This document shows, piece by piece, positions 1 to 9,400 of a stretch of DNA of 64,000 bases. The position numbers and the translations under genes are program-made. Under the pieces are notes generated by a model that saw only the letters and a program-made list of their open reading frames with translations, was not told where the DNA came from and did no database searches. Source of the stretch: Micromonospora saelicesensis (lineage in GTDB: Bacteria > Actinomycetota > Actinomycetes > Mycobacteriales > Micromonosporaceae); contig NZ_FMCR01000004.1 of assembly GCF_900091575.1 (NCBI RefSeq), forward strand, positions 558,001-622,000, written 5' to 3'. The stretch's first letter is position 1, and every line of letters starts with the position of its first letter.

Positions 1-275
1 GCCTGGCCGAGCTGCCGCGTCTCCCGCTGCCCACCGCGGCGGTGGCGGCCGGGTCGCTGCTCGCGCCGCTGCCCGGCGCGGTGACCCGGGTACACGTCCA
101 GGTCGGCCAGCGGGTCGCCGCCGGTGATCCGCTGCTCACCCTGGAAGCGATGAAGCTGGAACATCCCGTGCTCGCCCCGATCGACGGCGTGGTCGCCGAA
201 CTGCCGGTGCCGATCGGCGGTCAGGTGCAGACGGGCGCCGTGCTCGCCGTTATCGAAGAAGAGGACGCCCGATGA
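1..275 (+). CDS. Biotin carboxyl carrier end of an acyl-CoA carboxylase alpha subunit (partial)
   Basis: This is the 3' end of a gene that begins before the window; the reading frame is open from base 3. It encodes a biotinyl/lipoyl-attachment domain with the biotinylation motif E-A-M-K-L-E and the usual hairpin pattern around it (PLPGAVTRVHVQVGQRV before it, PIDGVVAELPVPIGGQV after it). The domain belongs to acyl-CoA carboxylase alpha subunits (acetyl-, propionyl- or methylcrotonyl-CoA), where the biotin on the Lys carries carboxyl groups. The stop codon overlaps the next gene by 4 bases (ATGA), so both are translated from one message. An acyl-CoA dehydrogenase partner suggests branched-chain (leucine/isovalerate) degradation; that is inferred from context only. 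Confidence 0.9.
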   Translation, partial: LAELPRLPLPTAAVAAGSLLAPLPGAVTRVHVQVGQRVAAGDPLLTLEAMKLEHPVLAPIDGVVAELPVPIGGQVQTGAVLAVIEEEDAR

Positions 276-1435
276 CCTTCGACCTCACCCCCGAGCAGGA
301 CCAGCTGCGCGACGCCGTGCGGGCGTTGGGCCGCCGTTACGGGCACTCCTACTTCGTCGAGAAGGCGAGGGCCGGCGAACACACCACCGAACTGTGGGCG
401 GAGGCCGGACGGCTCGGCTACCTGGGGGTCAACATCCCCACCGAGTACGGCGGCGGGGGCGGCGGCATCACCGAGCTGGCCATCGTCTGCGAGGAGTTGG
501 CGGCGGCGGGTTGCCCGCTGCTGCTGCTTGTGGTCTCCCCCGCCATCGCGGCGACAGTGCTCAGTCGGCACGGCACCGAGGAGCAGCGCAAGCGGCACCT
601 GCCGGGCCTCGCCGACGGCTCCCAGAAGATCGTTTTCGCCATCACCGAGCCGGAGGCCGGTTCCAACTTCCACCGACTCGGCACTGTGGCTCGCCGCGAC
701 GGCGACGGCTGGCTGCTGAACGGCCGCAAGTGCTACATCTCCGGTGTCGACGAGGCCGGTCACGTGCTGGTGGTGGCCCGTACCGAGGATTCCTCCACCG
801 GGAAGTTGAAGCCGGCGCTGTTCCTGGTGCCGACCGACGCGGCCGGGTTGACCCGGTCCAAGTTGGACATGGAGATCGTGTCCCCGGAGAACCAGTTCCT
901 GCTCTACCTGGACGACGTGCGGGTGCCCGCCGACGCGCTGCTCGGTGAGTCGCTGGACGCCGGGCTGCCGGCGCTCTTCGCCGGGCTCAACCCGGAGCGG
1001 ATCACGGTGGCCGCGATGGGCGCCGGCACCGGCCGGTACGCCATCGAGCGGGCCAGTGAGTACACCGCCACCCGCAAGGTCTGGGGTGGTCGGAGCATCG
1101 GCTCGCACCAGGGGGTGTCGCATCCGCTGGCCCACGCGGCGGTGCAGGTGGAGCTGGCCCGCCTCATGATCCAGAAGGCGGCCACCCTGTACGACGCCGG
1201 CCGCGACCTGGAGGCCGGGGTGGCCGGCAACATGGCCAAGTACGCGGCCGGGGAGGCCGCCGCGCTCGCCGTGGACACCGCCGTGCAGGTGCTCGGCGGG
1301 GCCGGCATGACCACCGAGTACGGGGTGGCGACCCTGCTCGGCGCCGTCCGGGCCGGCCGGATCGCCCCGGTCAGCCGCGAGATGATCCTCAACTTCGTGG
1401 CCCAACACGTCCTCGGCCAGGACAAGTCGTACTGA
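272..1435 (+). CDS. Acyl-CoA dehydrogenase
   Basis: FAD-dependent acyl-CoA dehydrogenase, 387 aa, a normal length for the family. It should oxidise an acyl-CoA to the 2-enoyl-CoA and pass electrons to ETF. The FAD/substrate motif A-I-T-E-P-E-A-G-S-N lies at about residues 123-132. Near the C-terminus the GGAGMTTEYG segment places a Glu (about E349) where MCAD-type enzymes keep the catalytic base. The ATG overlaps the stop of the biotin-carrier gene. The substrate cannot be read from sequence; isovaleryl-CoA-like is plausible given the carboxylase partner, but short-chain alternatives are open. Confidence 0.92.
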   Translation: MTFDLTPEQDQLRDAVRALGRRYGHSYFVEKARAGEHTTELWAEAGRLGYLGVNIPTEYGGGGGGITELAIVCEELAAAGCPLLLLVVSPAIAATVLSRHGTEEQRKRHLPGLADGSQKIVFAITEPEAGSNFHRLGTVARRDGDGWLLNGRKCYISGVDEAGHVLVVARTEDSSTGKLKPALFLVPTDAAGLTRSKLDMEIVSPENQFLLYLDDVRVPADALLGESLDAGLPALFAGLNPERITVAAMGAGTGRYAIERASEYTATRKVWGGRSIGSHQGVSHPLAHAAVQVELARLMIQKAATLYDAGRDLEAGVAGNMAKYAAGEAAALAVDTAVQVLGGAGMTTEYGVATLLGAVRAGRIAPVSREMILNFVAQHVLGQDKSY

Positions 1436-1439
1436 CGTC

Positions 1440-1467
1440 GCCACGGCCTGCGCGAGCGGGCCGTGGC
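1440..1467 (+). terminator. Hairpin after the acyl-CoA dehydrogenase gene
   Basis: A 9-bp perfect stem (GCCACGGCC / GGCCGTGGC) with a 10-base loop starts 5 bases after the stop codon. There is no T-run, which is common for actinobacterial terminators. Confidence 0.55.
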
Positions 1468-1490
1468 CGCGTGCCCGCGCCCGACGCTGC

Positions 1491-1569
1491 AAGATCGACT
1501 CGGTTTTCTTGAACTCGCGGTGTCCAAGCGTCGGTGATGCCCCGACTTCCTGAAAGCCGAGTCGATCAA
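1491..1569. repeat. Palindromic intergenic element, family D copy 1
   Basis: An imperfect 18-base inverted repeat (AAGATCGACTCGGTTTTC ... GAAAGCCGAGTCGATCAA) bounds a 79-bp spacer element between convergent genes. Its left half and interior (GATCGACTCGG, then CGCGGTGTCC) reappear at 53650-53750, so this is a dispersed element and not just a terminator. Confidence 0.7.
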
Positions 1570-1595
1570 GCGCCGGGATGATGCCGGTGGGACGG

Positions 1596-2807
1596 TCAGG
1601 CTGGGGTACGGCAGGCGGCGTCGATGCGGTGGACCGGGCGGACGCGACGGCCCATGCCCTCCAGCAGCGAATCCTCGACGTGGAAGTCGTGGATGCGCAG
1701 TTGGTGGCGGGGCAGCTCCTCCTCGCTCGGGCAGAGCACCTGGGCGCGGACCAGACCGACCGGGACGTACCGGACGCCGCCCCGTTCCTGAAGGATCACC
1801 ATGTTGACGTCGTCGGTGGTGACCACGTGCCCGCGTACGTCCTCGGTGGGCCCGCTCTCCGGGCCCACCGTGGTGACGGTCAGCGGCAACACCGGTGTGG
1901 TGATCACCGGCACCGCGGCCCAGATCAGGGTGGCCAGCACCGCCACCTCGGTCACCGACGCCAGCGGCCGGATCACCATGCCCGGCAGCGGCCCCGCGAC
2001 GAAGAGCGCCAACAGTGGGGGCACCACGATGAGCGCCAGCACCAGCCACTCGTCGCCCTGCCGCATCGCGTCGCGCATCGTCGGCAGCATCAGCCAGCCG
2101 TACCCGGCGAGCAGCGCGCCGATCAGCAGCAGCCGAGGCACCACCCGCTCGTGCAGCCGCGCCGGGCGCAGTTGAAACGCGGCCACGAACGCCGGCAACA
2201 GCAGCGGCAGATAGAGCAACGGCCAGGTGATCAGGGCGAGCAGGAAGCTGGCCAGCACCACCCAGGCCGGGGTGATGTCGGCCCAGCGGGCGAAGAGCGG
2301 GCGGCGACGGGTGCCCGGCGGAAGTCGATCCGCGCTGACGGCCAGTACCGCGCCGAGCGCGAAGACGGCGACCAGCCCGGTGGAGAGCAGCCGGGCCGCG
2401 GTGGTCAGAAAACCGGCGAGCAGGTTGACCGGCCCGACGTTGGCCACCAGCAGCAGCGTGGTCTGGAGCTCCCCGCCGGCCTCCACGCCGAGGCGGAGCA
2501 CCGAGAAGATCGCCGGTACGCCCACCGCCGCCGTCCAGAACGACTGGCTCGCGCGGGCGCGCCGCTCCGCCGGATCCCACCGGACCCGCCCCGGCTCGAC
2601 CGCGGCGACGATCGGCTCGGCCGGTTCGGCGACCGGCACTCCGGCCGGCCAGGCAACGTCACCTTCCGCGCCGGTCGCTGGACGATCGACGGCCGGCGGC
2701 GCTGCGGCCGTACCGTCGATCGCCGACGCGGCGTCGCCGCCGGGCACTGACGTTCGGGGCGGCGGGACCGGCCCGTCGCCGCTGGTGGCGGTCGGTGCCG
2801 CGCTCAC
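1596..2807 (-). CDS. Polytopic membrane protein, function unknown
   Basis: A 403-aa protein with a Pro/Ala-rich hydrophilic N-terminus (about 70 aa), roughly six hydrophobic segments in the middle (clear ones around FLTTAARLLSTGLVAVFALG and WVVLASFLLALITWPLLYL), and a soluble C-terminal tail of about 95 aa. I do not recognise the family. Its GTG start overlaps the stop of the upstream binding-lipoprotein gene by 4 bases (GTGA), so the two are translationally coupled and probably act together. There is no ABC ATPase or typical permease signature. It may be a membrane partner that senses the binding protein. Confidence 0.8.
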   Translation of the reverse strand: MSAAPTATSGDGPVPPPRTSVPGGDAASAIDGTAAAPPAVDRPATGAEGDVAWPAGVPVAEPAEPIVAAVEPGRVRWDPAERRARASQSFWTAAVGVPAIFSVLRLGVEAGGELQTTLLLVANVGPVNLLAGFLTTAARLLSTGLVAVFALGAVLAVSADRLPPGTRRRPLFARWADITPAWVVLASFLLALITWPLLYLPLLLPAFVAAFQLRPARLHERVVPRLLLIGALLAGYGWLMLPTMRDAMRQGDEWLVLALIVVPPLLALFVAGPLPGMVIRPLASVTEVAVLATLIWAAVPVITTPVLPLTVTTVGPESGPTEDVRGHVVTTDDVNMVILQERGGVRYVPVGLVRAQVLCPSEEELPRHQLRIHDFHVEDSLLEGMGRRVRPVHRIDAACRTPA

Positions 2808-3745
2808 TTCGCGGGCGCCTTGTCGTCGAAGTCGACGAGCTTCGGCACCTCCAGCGGCTGTGGCTGGCGCTTCTCGGCCTTCAGCCAGGGGCCCAGGGTC
2901 CGGTTGTACGCGGTCTGCCAGGGGCTGGCATCTCCGTCTCGGCCCTGCTCGTAGCTCTTCTGCAGGAAGAACGCGACCAGGTCGCGCAGCGCGGGATCAC
3001 CGATCGGCACGCCGATGCCCAGCAACTCGCTGGTGCCGAACGGCATGTCCACGATCTCGAACTCCTTGGGGAAGCTGGCCAGGAAGCCGGCAAGGATCGA
3101 CTCGTCGGAGCTGACCGCGTCGTACCGCCCTTTCCGGATGCCATCGACGCAGTCGCCGACGTCCTTGACCACGAAGGTCTTGACCTGGTGCTTCTCCAAC
3201 TCGGCCTCGGTGGTGGAGCCGCCGCTGGTGCAGACCTTGTACGCCGGGTCGCGCAGATCCTCAATGGTGCGGACCTTGTCCTTGAGTCGAACCGGCACCA
3301 TCACCTCCTGCGTGGTGACGAAGTACGGCCCGGCGAAGCTGACCAGCTGCTTACGGTCTTCCGTCATGGAGAAGCTGGACACCACCAGGTCGACGGTGCC
3401 ACCTTGCAGCGACGGGATGCGGTCCTCGGTGGCGACCGACACGAACTCCAGCCGCTGTTCCCCCTCGTAACCGAGAGAGGCCGCGACGTACCGGGCGATC
3501 TCGACGTCGAACCCGACGTGCTGGCCGTTTCGCAACTCACCCATCAGCGGCTCGTTGGTGGCGACACCGATCCGCAGCTTCGACTGACCGTAGATGTGCG
3601 TCTCGCGCATCTTCTCCTGCACCGACGAAAGGTCCGGTTCCTTCCGACTGTCGCAACCGGCCGCGGCGGCGAGCACGAGAGTGAGAGCGACCGCCAGCGT
3701 CGACGCGATCGAGCGGAGCCGGGACTGCGAACTGCCTGATTTCAT
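2804..3745 (-). CDS. Amino-acid-binding lipoprotein (SBP family 3, glutamate/glutamine type)
   Basis: Extracytoplasmic solute-binding protein of family 3. From the chosen ATG (residue 1) a signal peptide ends in the lipobox L-A-A-A-A-G-C, with the lipid-bearing Cys at about 31. The body shows the family layout: LRIGVATNEPLMG, GFDVEIARYVA, GGTVDLVVSSFSMTEDRK and GPYF. An in-frame ATG 12 codons upstream exists, but 3745 has a GAGG ribosome site about 6 bases before it. No permease or ATPase lies nearby. The gene is followed by, and overlaps, a membrane protein gene, and a Ser/Thr kinase gene is on the same strand upstream. It may therefore be a sensor subunit instead of a transporter component; that is inference. 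Confidence 0.88.
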   Translation of the reverse strand: MKSGSSQSRLRSIASTLAVALTLVLAAAAGCDSRKEPDLSSVQEKMRETHIYGQSKLRIGVATNEPLMGELRNGQHVGFDVEIARYVAASLGYEGEQRLEFVSVATEDRIPSLQGGTVDLVVSSFSMTEDRKQLVSFAGPYFVTTQEVMVPVRLKDKVRTIEDLRDPAYKVCTSGGSTTEAELEKHQVKTFVVKDVGDCVDGIRKGRYDAVSSDESILAGFLASFPKEFEIVDMPFGTSELLGIGVPIGDPALRDLVAFFLQKSYEQGRDGDASPWQTAYNRTLGPWLKAEKRQPQPLEVPKLVDFDDKAPAK

Positions 3746-3914
3746 GGGCGACCTCGCTACCGGAAAGGGCCTGCGGAACACCGAGAGTAGCCGTTCTTGT
3801 CCAATCCGTGTGGGCGCGGTGGACCCTGTCGAGTGGACGGCTCAGATCGACCTCGATCGGCGCGGCGGCCGGCTCTGCTGTTGACAGCCGGCCTGGCCGC
3901 GACATGCTGGACGG

Positions 3915-4256
3915 GTGAGCCGATTGTCCAGACCCGATGCGCGCACGGTGGCGGTGCTCGCGGCGCTGGGAGCCCTTGCGCCGCTGGTCATGCTGGTCGT
4001 GTGGCGCCGACAGGACCTCCTCGGCGTGGTTCTCGCGCTGCTCTGCGTGCTGATGACCATGATCGCCGGGGTTGCGGTCTCCGCCGCTCGTCAGGTCGAC
4101 GATCCGGAGCCGGCGGACCGGTCGGCAGTCGTCGGGCCGCCCGAGCTGATGCCGTACGGGATCGACGCGGACACCCTCGACGCCATGGACCCCCGGGACG
4201 CGTTGCGTGCGGTGCGTGACCGCCGACGCGGGTCGAACGGGCTCAGCGGCCGGTGA
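3915..4256 (+). CDS. Small two-TM membrane protein, unknown
   Basis: A 113-aa protein from a GTG start. Two hydrophobic segments near the N-terminus (about residues 13-30 and 36-57) are followed by a cytoplasmic tail of about 55 aa containing MPYGIDADTLDAMDPRDALRAV. The family is not recognised. It sits between two minus-strand genes, and its last 14 bases overlap the 3' end of the convergent kinase gene. Confidence 0.7.
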   Translation: MSRLSRPDARTVAVLAALGALAPLVMLVVWRRQDLLGVVLALLCVLMTMIAGVAVSAARQVDDPEPADRSAVVGPPELMPYGIDADTLDAMDPRDALRAVRDRRRGSNGLSGR

Positions 4257-5739
4257 GCGTGGGTGCGGAGAGCGCGTCCACACCGCGCCCCGCCAGACAC
4301 CGGTAGGTCCGGTCGATGCTGCCGTCGACCGGGGGTAGCACCTCCAGGTGCCAACCGGTCGCCTCGGCGATCCCGGTGGTCAACCGGAACGTCGTGGTGC
4401 TGCACACCTGCCGCACCGGCTCAGCGGCGGCCACCTCGTCGTGGTCGGCGCCGACCAGCGACACCGGCAGGATGCCCTCGGCGTACGTCTCCCAGGTGTG
4501 TCGGCCGGCGCAGGACAGCCGAGCCGCCTCGGCGCGGCTACCGCGGATCCGCATCGGGCCGAAGCACTCCAGCTCGGGCAGGCACCGGGCACCCTCGGGC
4601 AGGGCGGTGGGCGCACCGGTGCCGTTCGCACAGCCAGGCAACGGCCCGGTCGCCGGTGCGGCGATCTGAGTGGCCGACGGGTACGGGGCGGGTGGTGGCG
4701 CCCGGTCGGCGACCCAGGCCCCGGCGGTCGCGGAGGCGGCGAGCGCGAGCACCCCGGCGCCGCCGAAGAGCCAGCGCCGCCACCGTCGACCGGCGGCGTC
4801 GCTTCGCTGCGTGTCCTCGATGGGGGATCGGGGCACCGGTTGGCTGGCCGCGTACGGGCCGGAGAGCGTGGCGGCACCGCTGACCGGAGCGCCGCTGACC
4901 GGTGTCACCGGCGAGCCGAGGGGGAGGTTGGTGAGCAGGTCGTGCAACTCCAGGGCGGAGGGACGCTCGCCCGGATCGTTGGCCATGCCGACGCGCAGCA
5001 CGTCGATCAGCTCGTCCGGCACCCCGGGCAGGGCGGGGAGCGGCTGGTTGAACATCTCCAGCACGGTGACCAGGCTCGGGTTGCGCTCGGACTGCCAGCG
5101 CGGCGGCCGGCCGTGCATCACCGCGTAGAGGGTGGCGCAGAGCGCGTACACGTCGACGGCCGGTGACGGCGGGCTGTGGCTGAACATCTCCGGCGGCGCG
5201 TACGCCGGGGTGAGCACCTCCAGGGTGACCGAGGCGTCCCGGTGCTCGGCGAGGACGGCGAGCCCGAAGTCGGCGAGCACCGCCGAGTTGAAGTGCGAGT
5301 GGAGGATGTTGGCCGGCTTCACGTCCCGGTGCAGCACCCCGGCGGCGTGCGAGTGGGCCAGCGCGTCCGCGATCTTGATGCCGAGGTCGCGGGCCTCCAC
5401 CGGGCCGAGCGGCGAGGTGCGCATCCGTTCGGCGTACGAGCCGTCGCAGAGCTCCATGATCAGGTAGGGGTGCTGATCGACGGTGACCCCCACATCGAAG
5501 AGGTCCACCACGTGCGGGTGGGACGACATCCGGCCGGCCGCCCGCGCCTCGCGCAGGAAGCGGGCCTGATCGCGCTCGCTGTCCAGCGTCCGGTTCTCCA
5601 CTTTGACGGCGACCTCGCGACCCACGGAGATCTGGGTGGCCTGGTAGACGGTCGCGTACCCGCCCCGGGCAAAGACCCGCAAATCAGTCAGGCCGGGCAC
5701 GATCGGCACTGGCAGGCCGCCGGTCGGGGTGTCGGTCAC
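4243..5739 (-). CDS. Transmembrane Ser/Thr protein kinase
   Basis: Eukaryotic-type (Hanks) kinase, 498 aa, GTG start. The kinase domain occupies residues 15-275, with a Gly-rich loop around 25-31, the ATP-binding Lys in VAVK (K46), the catalytic loop H-R-D-V-K-P-A-N (D139, K141) and DFG (D157). All key residues are present, so it should be active. A proline-rich linker leads to one membrane helix at about 323-345 and a C-terminal extracytoplasmic domain of about 150 aa with several Cys. This is the layout of a surface-sensing receptor kinase; the outer domain is not PASTA and I do not recognise it. The gene is 30 bases downstream of a small membrane-protein gene on the same strand. Confidence 0.93.
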   Translation of the reverse strand: MTDTPTGGLPVPIVPGLTDLRVFARGGYATVYQATQISVGREVAVKVENRTLDSERDQARFLREARAAGRMSSHPHVVDLFDVGVTVDQHPYLIMELCDGSYAERMRTSPLGPVEARDLGIKIADALAHSHAAGVLHRDVKPANILHSHFNSAVLADFGLAVLAEHRDASVTLEVLTPAYAPPEMFSHSPPSPAVDVYALCATLYAVMHGRPPRWQSERNPSLVTVLEMFNQPLPALPGVPDELIDVLRVGMANDPGERPSALELHDLLTNLPLGSPVTPVSGAPVSGAATLSGPYAASQPVPRSPIEDTQRSDAAGRRWRRWLFGGAGVLALAASATAGAWVADRAPPPAPYPSATQIAAPATGPLPGCANGTGAPTALPEGARCLPELECFGPMRIRGSRAEAARLSCAGRHTWETYAEGILPVSLVGADHDEVAAAEPVRQVCSTTTFRLTTGIAEATGWHLEVLPPVDGSIDRTYRCLAGRGVDALSAPTLTGR

Positions 5740-5769
5740 CGCTCGAAAATACCCAACCCGACCGATGGC

Positions 5770-6273
5770 TCAGCGCACCGCGTCCGCCGGAGCCGCACCG
5801 GTGGGACCGGTACCCTCCTCGGCGACCGCAGTCGTCCCGGCACCCTCGGACGATCCGACCCCGCCGGCCGGGATGCCCCGCCGGGCGTCCAGACGCAGAC
5901 CGATGGCGGTGGCCACGGCGCCCAGCCCTTCCCACGCCGCCACCCCGAAGAACCGGTCGGGGGCGATGTCGGCCAGCACCGCGATGGCGAACACGGTGAA
6001 CGTGACCAGCCGGAAGACCACTGTGAACCGGTAGAACGCCCGCCACTCGGTCACCGTGGCGAGCAGGTAGTAGACGCCCATGTTGAAGGCCGCCATCGAC
6101 GACGCCAGCAGGAACGTCCCGGTGTGATCACCGACGGACCGCGTCGCCGGCACCTCGAACCCGAGCATGCGCAGCTGCGCCTCCGGCCAGAGCAGCCCAA
6201 CCGCGCCCATCACCAGCGCCAACACGCCGAAGACCGCGATGGTCCAGCCCGCGATGGATCGCGGCAGCTTCAT
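5770..6273 (-). CDS. Four-TM integral membrane protein (DUF4345-like)
   Basis: 167 aa with four predicted membrane helices: about residues 8-28 (WTIAVFGVLALVMGAVGLLW), 50-70, 80-102 and 108-125. A short hydrophilic tail rich in Gly/Ala/Thr follows. The pattern resembles small four-helix proteins annotated DUF4345; no catalytic motif is visible. It may be co-transcribed with the kinase gene 30 bases downstream. Confidence 0.75.
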   Translation of the reverse strand: MKLPRSIAGWTIAVFGVLALVMGAVGLLWPEAQLRMLGFEVPATRSVGDHTGTFLLASSMAAFNMGVYYLLATVTEWRAFYRFTVVFRLVTFTVFAIAVLADIAPDRFFGVAAWEGLGAVATAIGLRLDARRGIPAGGVGSSEGAGTTAVAEEGTGPTGAAPADAVR

Positions 6274-6399
6274 GAAGGGCCTCCCCAGGCACGGCGACGG
6301 TCACCACTGTGGACCCGTACGCGGTGCTGACACGCTAGCCGCTCCCCGAGACCACCACATCCCCAGAACCGGCAAAAACTGCACCCCACCCCGGGTCAC

Positions 6400-6459
6400 G
6401 TTGATCAAGAGCTTTCGGTCACCGGCGGCCCGAATTCTGACGGGAACCTCTTGATCAAC
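6400..6459. repeat. Palindromic intergenic element, family B
   Basis: A perfect 12-base inverted repeat (GTTGATCAAGAG / CTCTTGATCAAC) separated by 36 bases. It lies just downstream of the cyclase gene, in a spacer with no coding potential. The arms contain the palindrome TTGATCAA, related in style to the other GATC-armed elements in this window. Confidence 0.65.
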
Positions 6460-6481
6460 AGCGGAGGGTGAGGGGGGTGGG

Positions 6482-9400
6482 TCAGACCAGGGCGGTCAGG
6501 CGGGTGTGGAGGGCGTCGGCTGCGGCTCGTTCGCTGCGCTGCTCGGTGGCGTACGCCAGGCGGACCGCCTCCTGCGCGCAGGACACCGCCTCCGCTGGGC
6601 GACCGCAGGCGGCCAACGCCTCGGCCAGCACACTCGCCGCGATCACCTGGCTGCGCACGTCCTCGGCCGGCGCGGTGACCGCCCGCCGGGCCCAGTCCAA
6701 CGCCTGCTCCCGCTGACCGTGAGCGAGCAGCGCCGCCGCGTACTGAGCCATCGTCTGGCGGCGGGAGAAGAGCAGCGAGGGTGCGTTCGCGGCGGCCGTG
6801 GCCACCGGGGCGAGCAGCCCTACCGCTGTCGCCGAGTCGCCGGCGGCGAGACGGGCCGTCGCCAGCAGCACCCGGGGGGCCACCTGCGCCGGGGCCTGCG
6901 GGTTGTGCGGCTCCACGGCGGTCAGCACCGCACGGGCCACCCGCTCGGCCGTCTCGCAGTCGCCCATGTCCAACGCGACGAAGCCGCGCAGTGTGCCGGC
7001 CATCCCGGTGAGCAGCGGATGCGAGGTGCGCTCCGCGTACGCCAGGGCGTCGGTGAGCAGGTCGGCCGCGTGCTCCGGCTCGCCCAGGCCGCGCGCCACC
7101 ACCGCCCGGACCACAAGGGCGAACCCACGCCCCCAGTCGTCGGACGCGGCGGCGAACTCCCGGTACGCCCGTCGGGCCTCCCGGTCCGCCTCGGCCAGGT
7201 CACCCAGCTCGGCCGTGGCGAACGCCGCCACCGCGCGCAACGTGCCCACCGCCCACGCCTCACCGACCCGCTCGCCGAACGGCAGGAACACCTGCGCCAT
7301 CCGACACGCCTCGCGCAGTCGGCCGGCGAGCAGCCGGGCGAACGCCGTGGTGCCGCGCAGCCAGGCCCGCCCGTACGGGTCCTTCAGCTCGGCGAAGAGT
7401 CGGGCAGCCCGGCCGAGCACCGCGTCCGTCCCGGCGAAGTCACCCCGGGTGGTGGTCACCCAGGCCAGGTTCTGCAGGGACCACGCCTGCCCGCGTCGGT
7501 CCTGCGCACCGAGGCTGACCTGGTACGCGGCCGCCAACCGGCTGCTCGCCTGACTCAACCGCCCGGCCACGAAGTCGGCCATGCCGAGCCGGCGCATCGC
7601 CGTGGCGCGCTGCGTGGGCAACCGACCCTCGGTGGCCACCTGCAACGCCTCCTCCCAGGCGGTCACCGCCCGGCTCTGGTCGCCGAGGGTCTCCTGGGCC
7701 TGTCCCGCCAGCAGCAGGGCGCTGACCCGGGTGGCCTCGTCCCCCGCGTTCGCGGCGATCTTCTCGGCGTACGCCAACGCGTCGGAAACCCGGCCGACCT
7801 GGAGCAACGCCCGGGCGTGCACCACCCGATCGGCTGCCGGCACCCCGTCGCGGGCCAGTTCGGTGGCGCGCTCGGCGTACTCGACGGCCATTGCCGGCTC
7901 ACCGGCGGAGAGCGACCGGCGGGCGGCCCGGCCGAGCGCGGCGACGCCGAGCGGAACCACCGCCCGGGCCGGCGCGTCCGGGCGCAGCTTCACCGCGTCG
8001 GCGAGCGTGGCGGCCCGCTCGACGTGGGTCGCCACGAAGTCGTCCCGGGCCTCGTCGGTGAACCCGCCCACCGTGCTGGCCGTGGACTCGTCCGCTGGCG
8101 CCGCCCAGCGGGCCAGCGCCGCGTGCCGCTCGGCCAACTCGGCCTTGCTCACCCCGGCGTACGCGGCCTCCCGCATCAGCGGTGTGGCGAACGAGTAGCC
8201 GGCACGCGAGCGGTGCAGCATGCGGCGTTGCAGCAACTCCTCGACCGCCCGGTCGAGTTCGACCGCGACCACGGCCGACGGCCGGCCGTCGCGACCGCCG
8301 CGTTGCTCCCGCATCGCCTCCAACGCGCCGGTCGGCACCGTGTCACCGGTGACCGCGGCGTCGCGCAGCACCGACCGGGCGTCCGGCGGCAACGCGTCGA
8401 TCCGGGCCGCGAGCACGGCGGCGAGGTCCCGGGAGAGCAGCCGACTGCCCAGCGAACCCGGCACCAGCCGCCAGCCGGTCGACCCGCTCTGCTCCCGCTC
8501 GCCGGAGCCGGACCGATCCGCCGCGGCACCCCGCGTCGAGGCGGTACCGCGCACTGATTCGGTGGTGAGCGCGCCCCGTTCGATGAGCAGGGTGACCAGC
8601 TCGGCCAGGTAGAACGGATTGCCCTGCGCGGTGGCGAGCAACCGGTCGGTGTCGGCCTGCGGCAGCTTGCCGCCGCCGAGGTAACTCGTGAGCAGCCGGG
8701 CCGCGTCGGCACCGCGCAGCGGCGGCAGCGAGTGCACCTCGGCGTCCGCGACCCGGGTCAGCGCGCCAGCGGTACGCACCAACTCGGGGCGGCCGAGCAG
8801 CAGCACCAGCACCGGGCCGGTGAGCCTGGACAGGGTCAACCCGAGGGCACTGATCGTCTCGGCGGTGGCATCGTGCAGGTCGTCCACCACGATCACCAGC
8901 GGCGCCTCCGAGGCGAGCCCACTGAGCAGGTCGGCGACCGCGTTCGGCACCACCTCGGCGTCCGCTGCCGGAGTGCCCGATCCGCCCCACTCGCCGCTGT
9001 CGCTGCCACCGTGCGCCGGGAGTTCGGCGTAGCCGAGCAGGGCGAGCAGCTGCTCAGTGGCGATCGGCGGTGTCTCCGCACCGGAGCGGGCGAGCCGCTG
9101 CCCGAGCCGGCGCAGCCGCTCCTCGACGGCCGGGCGGGTCAGCGCGGTGGACGCGTCGCTGGGCAGACCGACGGCGGCCCGCACCAGATCGGCCAGGGGC
9201 GCGAGCCGTCGCCGCTCCCCGAACGCGGCACAGCGCACCGAGAGCACCCGGGCCCCGGTGTGCGCCGCGTATCGGCCAGCACCGACGTCGTACCCGGCGG
9301 CGAGGCGCTCCACCTCGGCGGCGAACCGGGACTTGCCGATGCCCGCCTCGGCGGTCATCAGCAGCACCCGCGGGTCGCCCTGGTCGATCACCTCGGCGAG

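Noticed and set aside
1596..2807. Assignment of the membrane protein as GlnX
   Set aside because: It looks like a six-helix protein with a soluble tail, not the layout expected for GlnX, and no PknG-type kinase is adjacent.
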